From: Spirochaeta isovalerica
GTDB taxonomy: Bacteria; Spirochaetota; Spirochaetia; DSM-2461
Assembly: GCF_014207565.1 (NCBI RefSeq)
Contig: NZ_JACHGJ010000001.1
Location: 124,001 to 188,000 of the forward strand
DNA length: 64,000 bases
Direction: 5' to 3'
The notes beneath the pieces were generated by a model. The model was not told where the DNA came from, made no database searches, and was given only the letters and a program-made list of their open reading frames with translations. A program made the translations under genes and the position numbers. Each line of letters opens with the position of its first letter. Position 1 is the first letter of the stretch. Positions 1 through 12,700 of this stretch are shown here, one piece after another.

Positions 1-2
1 CC

Positions 3-752
3 TTTCCTTCGCCTATGTCCGATCCTTCTGAAAGTCTAACCGAATGGATTAGAAATATTAAAGTCAGCAAGCTTCAATACACAGATAGAGTTTCACTATC
101 CTGGGAAAAACAGGTCGAGGCTGACGAGTACGTTGTCTACCGCGGAGCTTATATCAATGATTCGCCAATTGAAATAGCCCGATTCTCAAGTTCGGATTCT
201 ATTGTTGAATATTCCGATGTTTATGTCGGTTCTGGTGTTCCCGAAGTTAATGTGCCTTATTACTACCAGATTCGATGGGTAAAAACTGGTATAGAATACG
301 GCTCTTCCAGTCCCGTACATCTTGGTGTTTATTCAACATCTGTAGATACGGGTGAGCCTGGTGATGATGATATTCAAACTGTTTCTGGCGGAACTTATGT
401 ACAGGATCCATCCTATCCTCCAATTGTTTATTCCTTCGGAGACGGAGACGGAGGAGTGGAAGCCGATGTTGACTGGTATATTTACGAGGGCAATAAGGGA
501 GATGCCGTATCTGTAGAGATTCAGAAACCGGCATCCTTTGAAGACAATGAGTTATATATTCAGTTCAGTTATAACGATGTTTTATCATCTCCCATCCCTA
601 TATCGGGGTTATCGCATCAGGAGATTTACGATATACCCGATCCTTTGTTTTCAGGAGAAAGCACTTCTCTGTTTTTTAAAATCTATCCGGTAACCGGTTC
701 GTCGGAAAATAAAATCGGTTCCTATACCGTTTCCATCAGCAACAGTCTGTAA
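3..752 (+). CDS. Secreted fibronectin III-like protein, 5' end outside window
   Basis: The reading frame is open from the first bases of the window, so the methionine at 15 is probably internal and the N-terminus lies upstream. About 245 residues are visible. Residues 12-105 (from that Met) look like one fibronectin type III-like beta sandwich with strands ending in a YYYQIRWV segment. A Gly/Asp-rich linker follows near residues 113-150, then a second all-beta domain to the end. No catalytic motif or membrane segment is seen. It ends 20 bases before the giant secreted protein on the same strand, so the two are probably one operon and share an extracellular or periplasmic location. The fold is my reading of strand patterns; function is unknown. 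Confidence 0.6.
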   Translation, partial: FPSPMSDPSESLTEWIRNIKVSKLQYTDRVSLSWEKQVEADEYVVYRGAYINDSPIEIARFSSSDSIVEYSDVYVGSGVPEVNVPYYYQIRWVKTGIEYGSSSPVHLGVYSTSVDTGEPGDDDIQTVSGGTYVQDPSYPPIVYSFGDGDGGVEADVDWYIYEGNKGDAVSVEIQKPASFEDNELYIQFSYNDVLSSPIPISGLSHQEIYDIPDPLFSGESTSLFFKIYPVTGSSENKIGSYTVSISNSL

Positions 753-772
753 TACACCATGAGGAATCTTTT

Positions 773-3700
773 ATGAATATGAAAAAAGTCATTTTACTCC
801 CACTCTTACTGATCACCTGTTTCTCTTTTCTCAACGCTTCACCTACTATTGAAGCGCGAATTGACGATGTCTCTTATGATATAGGTGATATCGTAACCGT
901 AAGAATAAAAATAGACGACAATCCGGGCATTAAAGGATTGTTTTTCGATCTTTCATACGATAGTCAGAAAATGACATTCCTGGACTTCTCTGAAAGCCTT
1001 CTTCTTCAGAGGATTTATGAAGAGAACAAGCTCTTGTATGCTCATACGAATAACCAGGCTTCTCTGGAGCTCGGCGGGCATGTAATAGTCTCATGGTTCA
1101 TAACAGAAAAAGGTAAAACTTCGCTTGAAGAAGGAACGTTTGCGGAAATACGCTTCAGAGTCAAAGAACGGGGGCTTTCGGAGGAATCGTTTCAATTCAG
1201 TTTCTCGAACAACAAAGCAGTTGATATCGATTCTGCTGAGATTTCACAGGCTGTCTGGCAGGATTCTGCAGCGTTTATCTTATATAATTCAGGTCTATCC
1301 AGTTTTGTGGACATAGTCTCCCCAAGAAATAATGAAGTCGTTTATAGTGATTCAATAATTCTTGATGCTTTATTTACAGACGGTACAGGATACAAACTTA
1401 TAGCGGCAAATGATGCCAATAATTACATTTCAAGTCAGATAGATGGAACATCAGGCTCAGTGGTAGATTTACCCATACCTGTCATTGATGGAACAAACCA
1501 GATCGAATTGTCTCTGTTTGATCAGTCAGGAGAAAGAATAGCCCGGGACCAGATCAATGTAATCAAATCTTCGGACAGCAAATTTGTTAAAATAGTTAGC
1601 CCGGCCAATCACTCTCTTGTTAATACCAATATGGTTAAAGTCATTGTCTCTTCTGCTTTTGAAAATCCGAAAGTCAATGGTCTATCCATGGAAGCCCTTG
1701 GCGAATTTGATCAGCAGAACAGAGGCAACACTCTGTTTTTCAAAAACTTCTACTTAAAAGAAGGTTTTAATACTCTTACAGTAGAAGTCCAAAACGAGGG
1801 AGCCATTTATACCGATGAGATTGATATTTATTACCATAAAGATGATTCGGTTTTCCGCTTTGTATCGCCCGGAGCAGAGTCGGTTATAAAAATCACCGAT
1901 GATTTAACTGTTCCTGTAAAAGGGGAGATAAGCTCAAGAATTGATGATACCTATCTGGAAAATACTGTACACATCCAGGCCGTATATCACCCACGAAATA
2001 CTTCCAGGAAAAGCATTGTCCTTGTTAATATGGAACAAGCTTTAATTAAGGAAACCGATCTGCCTTCCGGTGATTCGACTTCCGCCTATATTTTCGAACT
2101 GGATAATCCGATTCAGCTTTCTAATCTTGATTCCGGAAGCATAGAATTGATCGCATATAAAAATAAAAGAGGGGGAACTGTTGATGATGAAATCCATCGT
2201 TCCTTCTACATCGACAGCGAAAGACTCTATATCGACCTGGTCCAACCGAATATACATACTGAAGATATTCTTGATACGGAAGATAAAGTCAAATATTTCA
2301 ATAATGGCACGGATCCGACGGGTACGGGTATCGTTCTTAACGAGAATGGATCCTTTGTTCTCAATGCACAGGATAGAATTGTTGAATCGATAGAAACATT
2401 CAATACGGAAGGTATATCTGATATTCTTCGTTTGAGTAATGGCGATGTTTTCGCATTGGTTAATGACTCCGGGAAACTGAAGATTTATAAAAACGCATTT
2501 GGCGGAGATGTCTGGTCTTTAATTCTGGAAAAATCTAATCTACACGGATATGATCTCTGCGAAACTGATCTGGGTTTATTGGTCGGCGTTTCAAATCTTT
2601 ACAATAACGAGAATTCCGGTCTTTACATCCTTCGCGGGAATGACCTTGTAAATATTTCCATTGGCGAACCTATACCTCATGTTCAGTTTATCAATGAAGA
2701 AGACGGACTTATCAGCTTGTATGGAAATGATTATTCCTATCTATACACCTTTAATATCTTTTCTCTGGAAGAAAATGGTTCATATCTTAAAGCCGGCATT
2801 ACAGACAAGTATGAATTCGACAATAATTACTTTATTCAGGATTTTCATCTTACTTCCGGCGGCAATACAGCTGTTATCCATACTTTGGACAATGAAGTCC
2901 ACTTCTATACCAAATCAGCCGGAGACGTTTACAAACCTGTTATCTTTCAGGGCGGACAGCTTTCCGAAGATAGAATTGCTAAAGTCGTAAAGGGCGAATA
3001 TGTCGATGGCGATTATAATGCATTCCTGCTTATTGAAGAGGATAATAAATCACCAGTTGTTGTAATGGAACACAAAAGCAATAAGCGTTTCATCATAAAC
3101 AGAGACAACAATCTTCACATACCAGAAAATCAAACACTCATAGGTGTCGACTTCTTCAATAATCTCTTTTCATTTGTTACTTATGATTCAACAAATAATC
3201 AATACAACATAAAAAGAGGTCAGATCCTTTTTGATTCTTTCTTTACCGAACCGCAGGAATACTCCTATTTGCCTGTCCAGCCGTATCTAGTTGTCAACGA
3301 ATCAAATCTTGCACTGAAACAGATTGATGATTCTCTTATCTATCTCGGATATTCAGGAACTTCTGACGGTCTCTATTGCATGAGAACTGAATATCCTGCT
3401 GCAGGTAATATGGATTTCCTTTACAGTAACAGCGATATTGAAGGTTTGATCTCATTCAGTATTGAAGCGGACAGCTCGTGGGTAGATAATGACGCTTTAA
3501 AAATCGGGTTCTCAGTCGAGGAATACAATAATCCCAAATTCGGCTCAGAGGGAGCCCGAACGATCAAAGAGCTCCTTGAAATTAAAAGTGAATATTTCTC
3601 AGTTTACAGTGAAACTGCAAAATCCAGTTCTAGAAGCGAACTCATTACAGTCGTGTTCGCTGATATGCAACCGGCGAGCTCTAATCTGTTTTTTAATCTG

Positions 3701-6700
3701 GCTCTTGAAACGGCTGGCGGTCTTTCTCCTGAAATCCGCAAGTTGTCAATAACAAAGAAAGTGCCGGTTAAATTGCCGAGAACCGGCGAAACTGAGTTGC
3801 TTTTGCCTATAAAAGGCTACATTTATGATCCTACTGTCAGGGAGATTTCGATTGGAACAAATGGAAAGGTCCAGGTCGAAAACGGACAATTCTCTCATCT
3901 CTTTCCAATAGACTCTGTTGAAGATGAAATTGATATTAGGTTGTACTGTGAAAATATCGCATATGAAAGTGCCGAAGAGAATTTTACTGTCCAATTATTC
4001 GATTCGGTCAACACTATCGACAATATCGTTATATGCGATAATAACAATACTCCTTTAATAGCAGAGGATGAGTATAAGTATACGACTGAAGATTCGACTG
4101 TAAAAGTGAGCGGTTCTTTTACAGGTCTCATAGGTTTGGTTGTCGGTTTCGAAGTTCGCGATGCCGAGACTGATGCCCTTTTGAAATCCGGAATTTTCGA
4201 GAAGTCTTCTGTTCTTGAAGACGGTATGGAAAGCGGCACATTTTCAGATCAGATTATCGAATTGTTCCCGGACGAACAGACTCTGAATATCTATGTGGAA
4301 AATCCGGGCGGTCTCCGAACTGTATATACGGCGCCTGTATCCGGCAAGCGCCCGGAAATCTATTACAATCTGCCACTTTCAAGCCAGGAAATAAAACTGA
4401 CGAATTTTGAAATCGATGATATTCCTCCAGGTAGTGAGACTATCAATGACAGCATTGTTTTTGACAGAAAACTTAATCTGACAGTTAATGAAAATCCATT
4501 TACCAATGTTTTTGAGAAAGAAATCTCCATTAGAGGGCAGATTTTCAGCAATTACGATTTTCAGGATCTGAAAGTTAAAAGTTACAATTCTGAAATCCTC
4601 TTCGAAGATGGCTCCGATGAGATTCTTATCAATGTCGATGCGCAGGGGCGGTTTGAAGTCTCAGTGATGGTTACTTTACCGGAAGAGATGAAAAACGATA
4701 CCTATTCCATGGCTTTCATTCCAACGGCCCCATTTCTCCATGAATTAAGTCGGGGGCTTATTATAAACGCGGAGAAATCTCTTGTTTCTACGAACGTCAT
4801 TCCTCAATTCGATGGTTATATGGATGGAAATAGCTGGGAGACTAGCGAGATTCAGGAACTGAAGAAGCCTGTGCGAGTTCGGATAGATCGATTTATTCCT
4901 GATGGTACAAAAATGACAATGATTGTCAATTATGAAGAAGAGATATCCGGGGTGTTGAAAGAGGTTAATCCCGACTCTAATGTATATAAACTAATGGATG
5001 GTTATGATGAAGTCAGTCTGAAGGGTGCGAAACTGGGGAACAACAGAATCCAGTGGTGGATCTCTTATGATAACCAAACCATTTCCACTTCTGCTTCATC
5101 GAAAACGGGAATGGTAGATTTTCTCTTCAACCTTACCGGAGATGTCTCCTATGTGGATACATCAGTGACTTTTGATGTCATTATGCAGGAGTATTACGAT
5201 CAGAATACCTTGCCTCAGTTGATAGTTTCCAAAGATATAAATACATCGCTGGAGATTTTGTTCAATGAAAAAACCATACTCAAAGATAGCCGGAACGGAG
5301 AGGTCGGGCCTTTAGATTTGACCAGTCAAAATGTACGAGAAGGCAAAAACTCCCTGAAAATAAACTCTTTTCAATTGGACGGAACCGAAAAAACTTTTGT
5401 ATATGAGTTTATGTTCGATTCAAAACCACCTCATGTAGAAATCAGTGGTTATACATATTCTGAGAACAATGATCATTTACTCTCTCTTAGTGCTGTTGTC
5501 GAAGACTACAATCTGAGGGACGCTGTCATTCTCTATACAATTGGAGGATCGGAAAGCGAGTATAATACTGATCCGCTTTACACATATATTGGCGATGGCC
5601 GTTTTGAAGTTTTCTGGGACTTAAGCAGCGAATCCTTTAATCCATCAGTAACCGAACCTATTAAAGTTAAGGTGACGGATCATGCCGGACATACACAAGA
5701 ATCTGACGAATTTCATGGAATTGCCGATGGTTTGGCTAATCCGAATGAAGTTGTGGCCTATCCCATAATTATTGAAGAATCGAAAAAATACCATGAAGTT
5801 CCATATTTTGAAGGAGAAGCCGGAAATTCTCTCTTCGAAGATTCAGGAAGAGCGAAGTTTTTCTCATCCTCTGTTGGGATCGAAGGTCTGGAAATTGATG
5901 ATACATATAAAATCGTGAGACCCGACTCAGTGCATTTAAGCAGTACTGACGGTACAAGAGATCTTTTAGTTGGCGGAACTCAAAACGGAAGCCTTATTGT
6001 TGAAGCAGGCCAAAGCGTTGTCTTCCACCCAGGCTTTTCAGTTAAGTCCGGCAGTTCTCTTTCCATAAGCACAGGAATGGATGAAGCTGCAAATCGCGAA
6101 GCGCCTGTTGTTGATTTTACTCATGATGAGAATTACGACTCAATGAGCTTTGCCTTTTACTATCGTTACGAGCAGGAAGACGAATACAGTAAAGATGATA
6201 AATACAAGCGCATTCTGACTCTGTTCGATTATGAGGATATTGATGCTGAAAATTGTGAGAGTATCTATCTCGCATCAAAAAATACAATTCCTGGAGATAC
6301 CAGCCGTGTTTCTCTATATCTCGTTAGAGAAACAGGTACGAAAAATAATGAAATCTACAATTTTAATACTGAGACCATAATAGATGGCAGCACTTTAACT
6401 ATCGATAAAACGGGATTCAAATCCGGGTGGAATTTAATCCTTTTATCATTGGATAGAACGACTAACTCCTTCTCTTTAGCAATAAACAACAAGGCTCCTT
6501 TGACTGAAAAATATTTATTCGGCAATGAGGAAGTTGATGATATCGATATATTCTCTTCTATACTCAATGCAAATAATATAAACCCCGATCTATCTCATTA
6601 TTTCGGTAGTAAAATTGGAAATGAGAATGGCCATTTCTCCATTGCCCAGCCTTTCTATGTAAACCGTACTATCACGATCGATGAAGTCCCTGAACTCGAA

Positions 6701-9700
6701 AGCACACTACCAGCTGATTTTGTTGAACTGGACATACAAAACAGAAGAGAGTACAACTTCGATTCTGTTCAGGATGATATCGGAACGGAGTTCTATAATC
6801 TCAGATCGATTTCGCCGACCTTTTACTCTTCCTTGGAAAATTCTGATTACAACGATCCGGGGAAAGGTTCTCTGTTTGCCAGATCGGAACATAAGAATTA
6901 TCTCAAATTTAGTACAGCCGGAAAATTATTGATTTTTGCTGATTCAGTCGAGCCGGCAATGTACGATGTAACCGCTTCGGGTAGCGGTGATACATTCACT
7001 ATTTCGCCAACGAATGGTTCTGTTAAAACGGGAAGATATTTTCTGAGCAAGAAACAGGGAAATCACGGTCTTACAAACAACAAATTCTATTCAGTATACG
7101 GAACAGTCAAAATTGACGGTACTGCTGATGAAAACGATCCCGCAGCGGCATGGCTCGTTCTGCTGATTGACGGGAAAGAGACACGAATTCCCCTAAGGAC
7201 CGGGCAGTTTCATCTCGTATACGATAATCAATCCGGTTCGACACCGAGCTCTGTCAAGCTCTACATAGAGACTACGGAGACAATCACATTTGAAAAAGAT
7301 ATTGTCTTCACGGAAGGCGATTACATTCTTCCGGAAGAAGCTCACAACGGTCTTGAACCAGCCAGAGTAGAAACTCTTTATCCATTCAGTACGGCAGGAA
7401 CAGTCGACCTCTGGTATAAACCGATAAACATCAACAACAGCGGATTTTCAAGTTATCCCGTAACCATATTTGATAGCGAATATTTAACGCTCTTTACCAG
7501 ACTGGAAGGCGATGATGAGACTACAAAGTTTAGCGCCAGATTAAAAGGGGATAGTTCTGCGGACCTGTTACTCGAAAGTGATTATCCGGTAACGAGCGGG
7601 TGGCATAACCTGCAGCTCAGTTATAGCGTCCCTGATAATATTGTTTATTTCTATGTTGACGGAAAGATCGCTGCAATGAGTTCAGGTTCTCTACCTGTCT
7701 CAGCTTCTATGAAGACATATGTACCCAATGGTGATAATATGGCGATCGGTGGTGCTCTTGCTGGTTCGGGAGCCAATGCGGATGGTTTTATAGACTCAGT
7801 CTACCTAAGCAGAATATTTCAGGATCTCAGATATGAAGATAATCGACCTGTTGTTTATACTTATAAGCAGAACAACGATGACTTCAATCAAACGGCATCG
7901 ACTCTTAATGCCACTCTGGATATTGAAAAAAAATATTCAGGTACGGTTGACTCGGTTGTTTACACACTTGAATCAAGAGATGGATCTTATAGGAAATTCA
8001 ATGAAGACGGTTCTGTAGCCGGTCACGGCTTCGATATCAATGCCATTCCGTCCGGGGCCTATAATTTCCGGGCATCCATGATAATAAATGGCTACAGATT
8101 CGACCATAGATCAGCCTTTATTAAGAATAACAGGCCAAATTTTTCTGTACAGAAAGCCACACCCCTAATTGTTAACGGTATCGCTGGCGATATAGGTTTC
8201 GGAATTCGCTTTGATGACTCCTATCTGTTACAGAGTAACGAGGGATTATATCCCGGTTTTGCCCTTCAGATCAGGGGTAGTCGTGAATCACAATTCGATA
8301 GAACTCTTTATGTATTCCAGGATCCCCAAGAGCCTGTATTAACCTGGAAATACGAATGGGGAGAGAGCGCCGATGATCCTTTGCCTGTAACGGTAGTTAA
8401 CAATGAACTTCAATTGGTATTTGATCAGGTTATCTCTGTGGAAAATATCGAATGGGAGCTTCGTTCTTTCTATTTTGAAAACTCTTTTGTCAAATCCGTA
8501 TATCAATTCGACAGGATTTCAGCAGATCGTGAGGGAACTATACCTATTGCGACTCTTTCTGTTGACAAACCCGTAAGACATATCGGTGTCGATAATGAAG
8601 AAATAGAGTACAAGCTACTTGTGAAAGTGGGTAATAAAAACGGTACCATTGACCGGAATCTGATGGAAAAACTCTCTATCGTTACCCGATCCGTTTCAAC
8701 CGATCCGGAGTTCCCATCGGTCACGGAAGCCGAATTTAAAGTCAACGGAACTTCATTTGAGATTTATTACGATGATCTTCTCCCGGATTTCGGTTTATAT
8801 AACTGTACTGTTTCTCTGCGTTATGAAAACGAAAGCGTCAGCTCCATCGTATTGCCTATCATATGGAAAAGCACTGAAGATACTCATGATGATATCGAAA
8901 CGACAGTGAAGCAGCTCTCTATAACGGATTTCGCCCTGTTGTACCTTGACAGGGATGAAGTGAACGGAAAAATCGACAGCAAAGCAAAGCTGTATTTAGA
9001 GTTTAAGCAGAGCGGCATAGAAAGCGGACTCTATTACGATCTGGATGTTTATTCAACGGTAAACGGAGATGATTATTCTCTCTTCCACACACTGGACAGG
9101 ATTCAAGTTGATGGTAATGGTTTCGTTATTATCAACGATATTCCTGTGCCGGAGAATAGCTCAAAGATAATTCTAGAGCTATATGAGCTGGAAGGAGAAA
9201 CCCAAAACCTCTTGAGAGATAGAGAGCTTTTGATCCGGAATGAATCAGACGCCCCGGAAGTGGTCATTACCAATACGGTACCCAACAGGATTTCCTATAA
9301 CAATGTTCTGTTTACCTGGAAAGGATTCTTGAATGGCTCTTATAATTCTGCTGTTCAATTCTCCTACAATTTCGACAGGCAGGGGTGGACAACATATAAA
9401 AGCGACTGGACATCGCTGGAGCTTTACGATCTTGAAGAAGGTTACCATCTCTTCGAAGTCAAAGCCTCTTACAACAGTGTCGAATCGGTCGTTCGGTCCG
9501 TGCCATTTTTTGTGGATATTCAGAAGCCTCAATTTGATTTAGATAAAATTGTCGTAGTACCAAATTATGAAGTTGACGGCATAATCAAATCTGCCAGAAT
9601 TCATGGAAATGCCGGTTCGGTTACCGATTCGTCTCTTTCCGATTTATTTATCGGCGGAAAGCGAATCAGCTTTGCGGATGACGGAAGTTTCCCCTCTACT

Positions 9701-12700
9701 ACGATAGATATTAGAAAAGATGGCTTGAATGAAATCATCTGTGCAGCTTTTGACGAAGTCGGCAATAAAACCGAACAGATTATCAAAGTCGATAATAGCA
9801 TAACAGATATTCTCTTTCCCTCCTTCTCTAAAAACGTGTATTTCGCGCCTGCCACTTTGGTCGGCTCCCTCAATCCGGCCATTGTTACGGATGTGGAGAT
9901 TTACTTATCCGATCCCGAGACAGTCGAATATGTTCCGGGAGACTTTTCCGGATGGAAAAAAGCGAAGATTAACAGCGACAGAACGTTCTTTGTGGAAGAT
10001 GTTTACATAAATCCCGGTTCGATAGTCCGAACAAGCGATACGTCAATGACTCTTGCAGTAAAAACCAAAAGCGGACTGGTTTTCACCAGAGATATGACTT
10101 TCACAGCCAACCAGCTGATCCTTCCCATCGAAATGACTTTCAGTTCCCATGCCGTGGAAGGTGAGAATGCTCCGACATTGGTTCAGATTGATTGTAAGGC
10201 CCATGTGGATAACATTTCTTCCTGGAGCATCGATTATACGGGAGACGGAATCTACGACGATATCGTCACAGTGGACAATCCGCTTCTATCAAAAGAGAAA
10301 AGCTGGTCTCATACCTACTCAAGCCTGGGACTGGTATCTCCCAGGGTAAGAGTTATTACCACAGACGGAAACTACTTCTCCGTTTCAGACCAGATTATTA
10401 TCCATGAACAGATAATGGAATCGAGCAACCTTCTGGTCAATAATCCCGAAAGCCTCTCGTCTATTCGTCTGGAAGACGGAACAGACAGAGTTTTTGTTCT
10501 GGCCGGTTCGGGAAGCAGCTACAGAATCGAAACCTATGAGATCGGAAGAAACGACAACTACATCTCCGACAAGCTGTTCACCATCTCCCTCGAGGGATTG
10601 GGGATCGATAATCCGGTGGACATTCATGCCATTGGAAAGGAAACTCTGCTAATCGCCTCAAATAGAGCGGGCAGCGGATATGTTTATACGCTAGAAGCCA
10701 ATGAGTTCGGTAACTACGTAATCAATTCGGATTTGTCATTCTCCCTCAACAATCCGGTCAGGGAATTGGAAAAAGTGGGGAACTCGCTCTTCATCTCAGT
10801 AACAGACGCAAATTATATAGCCGAACTGGCTTTTGACGACGGAATGCTTCAAAAAGAATCACTTGAGATACGCTATATCGACAATCCATACTTGAGAGAA
10901 GTAGGCGCCAACCTGACAATCGCCGGTGAGAATGACGGTCTTATCGTCGCTGATTACAGCGCCAACAGAATATTAAGCCTGGATCCCGATTTCCGCATAG
11001 CCGATTATTATGACGATTTTGGCGTCGGCGAGCGGGAGTTCCAGAGACCATCTCTTGTTGAGACTGCGGAAAACAGAGTCTTCATATTCGATGAAGTCCG
11101 AAAGGACATTCAAATCTTCGACAGCATGTTCAATTCCGTGGCGACGCTTCGTTACACTGCAGAAAGCACTAATAATTATATGGAAGAAACCGCTATGGAC
11201 GATCTGAAAGATATGACTATAGTGATTAGAAACGAAGGCAACAGGCTCTATTATTACGCCCTTATGATCAGCGGCAGCACAGGAAAGCTTTCCATGATAA
11301 GACTGCCCCAGTGGGAAGAGCTTCGGGCAAGTGTTCGAAATAATAAAATCGTCTTCCTTAAAGACAGAGAGATCTTTACGGCCAAACCGGACGGAAGCGA
11401 TTTGAGAAGAGTTCTTTCAAGCGACAGCATTCCCCGAATCGAAGGCGTTCTCGATTATCCGGCAATATCGCCTGATGGCAGGAAAATTGTCTTCACTTCC
11501 CGTGTCGAGCTTTACGACGGTAACGGCGATCCTTCTGCAGGCGGAAACCAGCATGCCTATGACAATCTCTATATGGTTGATATTACAGGTGAGAACCTGA
11601 CAAGAATCCCTCTGGGAATTATTAACAACTTCGAGATAGAAAGACCGGTTTTCAGCACTAATGGCGACAGGATAATCTGTTCCGCTAAAGAGCCGGGAGG
11701 CAATTGGCAGATCTATACTTACAATTTGGAAACAGGGGGTATCAGCAAACTGTTCAGTTCCGATGAGAACGTTCGCTTCCCCTATTATTCGCCTGATGAC
11801 CGGTTTGTTGTTTTTACAACCGATTACGACGGAGACGAAGAAGTCGTAATAGCCGATGTAGAAAACGTGAATATGAGGGTTGCCGTAACCTCAAACAACA
11901 CACGGGATTCCTATCCTGTCTGGAGCGGGCTCTATCCCTATGAAATATCCAATACCGATCTTGATATCGACTCGAAAATCGCTTTTGTTAGCGAGAGGGA
12001 CTTCAAGAAAACCGCATACTTCACTTATATCTCCAGGCCGTCGGAATCGGATATCAGGATTGTGAAGAAGACAGGCGAGGAGATCGGTAGCGATCCCGAC
12101 AGCGCGGCAATGGAAATCACTTCCGCTGCCGATGAAGCCGATTACCCCAGCTTTACGGGAGACGGGCAGTCCGTTGTTTTCGAGTACCAGAAAGACTGGA
12201 CGACCGGTCTTATGAGATACGATTTCAAAGATGTATCGACCGGGATAATGAATCTTCCCGAAGATGCGTCCAAGCCGGCCGGTATGAAGAACATGATTGT
12301 CGATTTTGATATTGAGCTGTTGGATGGGGACGATCTTTACCTCAGCTGGGATCCCTATACTGATAAGAAAACTTTTTATACGGTTCAGTTCAGACTGAAT
12401 AATGAATCGGCTGGATACACCGAGAAGAAGTTTTTTACCGACGGCCATGCAGTTCTCAACGATATGGAAATGGGATCGGAATATCTGATTCGCGTATGCA
12501 TAGTCGAAAACGGCGAAGAAGCGGCAACTACGCTCTGGAAGAAAATGACCATGCCTGTTGTTGCGGCGAGAGCGGAAATTACAGTTGATGAAGTAAATCC
12601 CTACCTCGTACACCTTAAAGCCTGGAAACCGACCGAGGAAACACAGTGGCAGTACAGCTGGATTATCGACAATCAGGAAATTCCCGTACAGTCGACTGAG

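Noticed and set aside
11891-12613. 240-codon open frame on the minus strand
   Set aside because: Antisense to the giant secreted protein, whose frame and repeats are clear; no ribosome-binding site or family.
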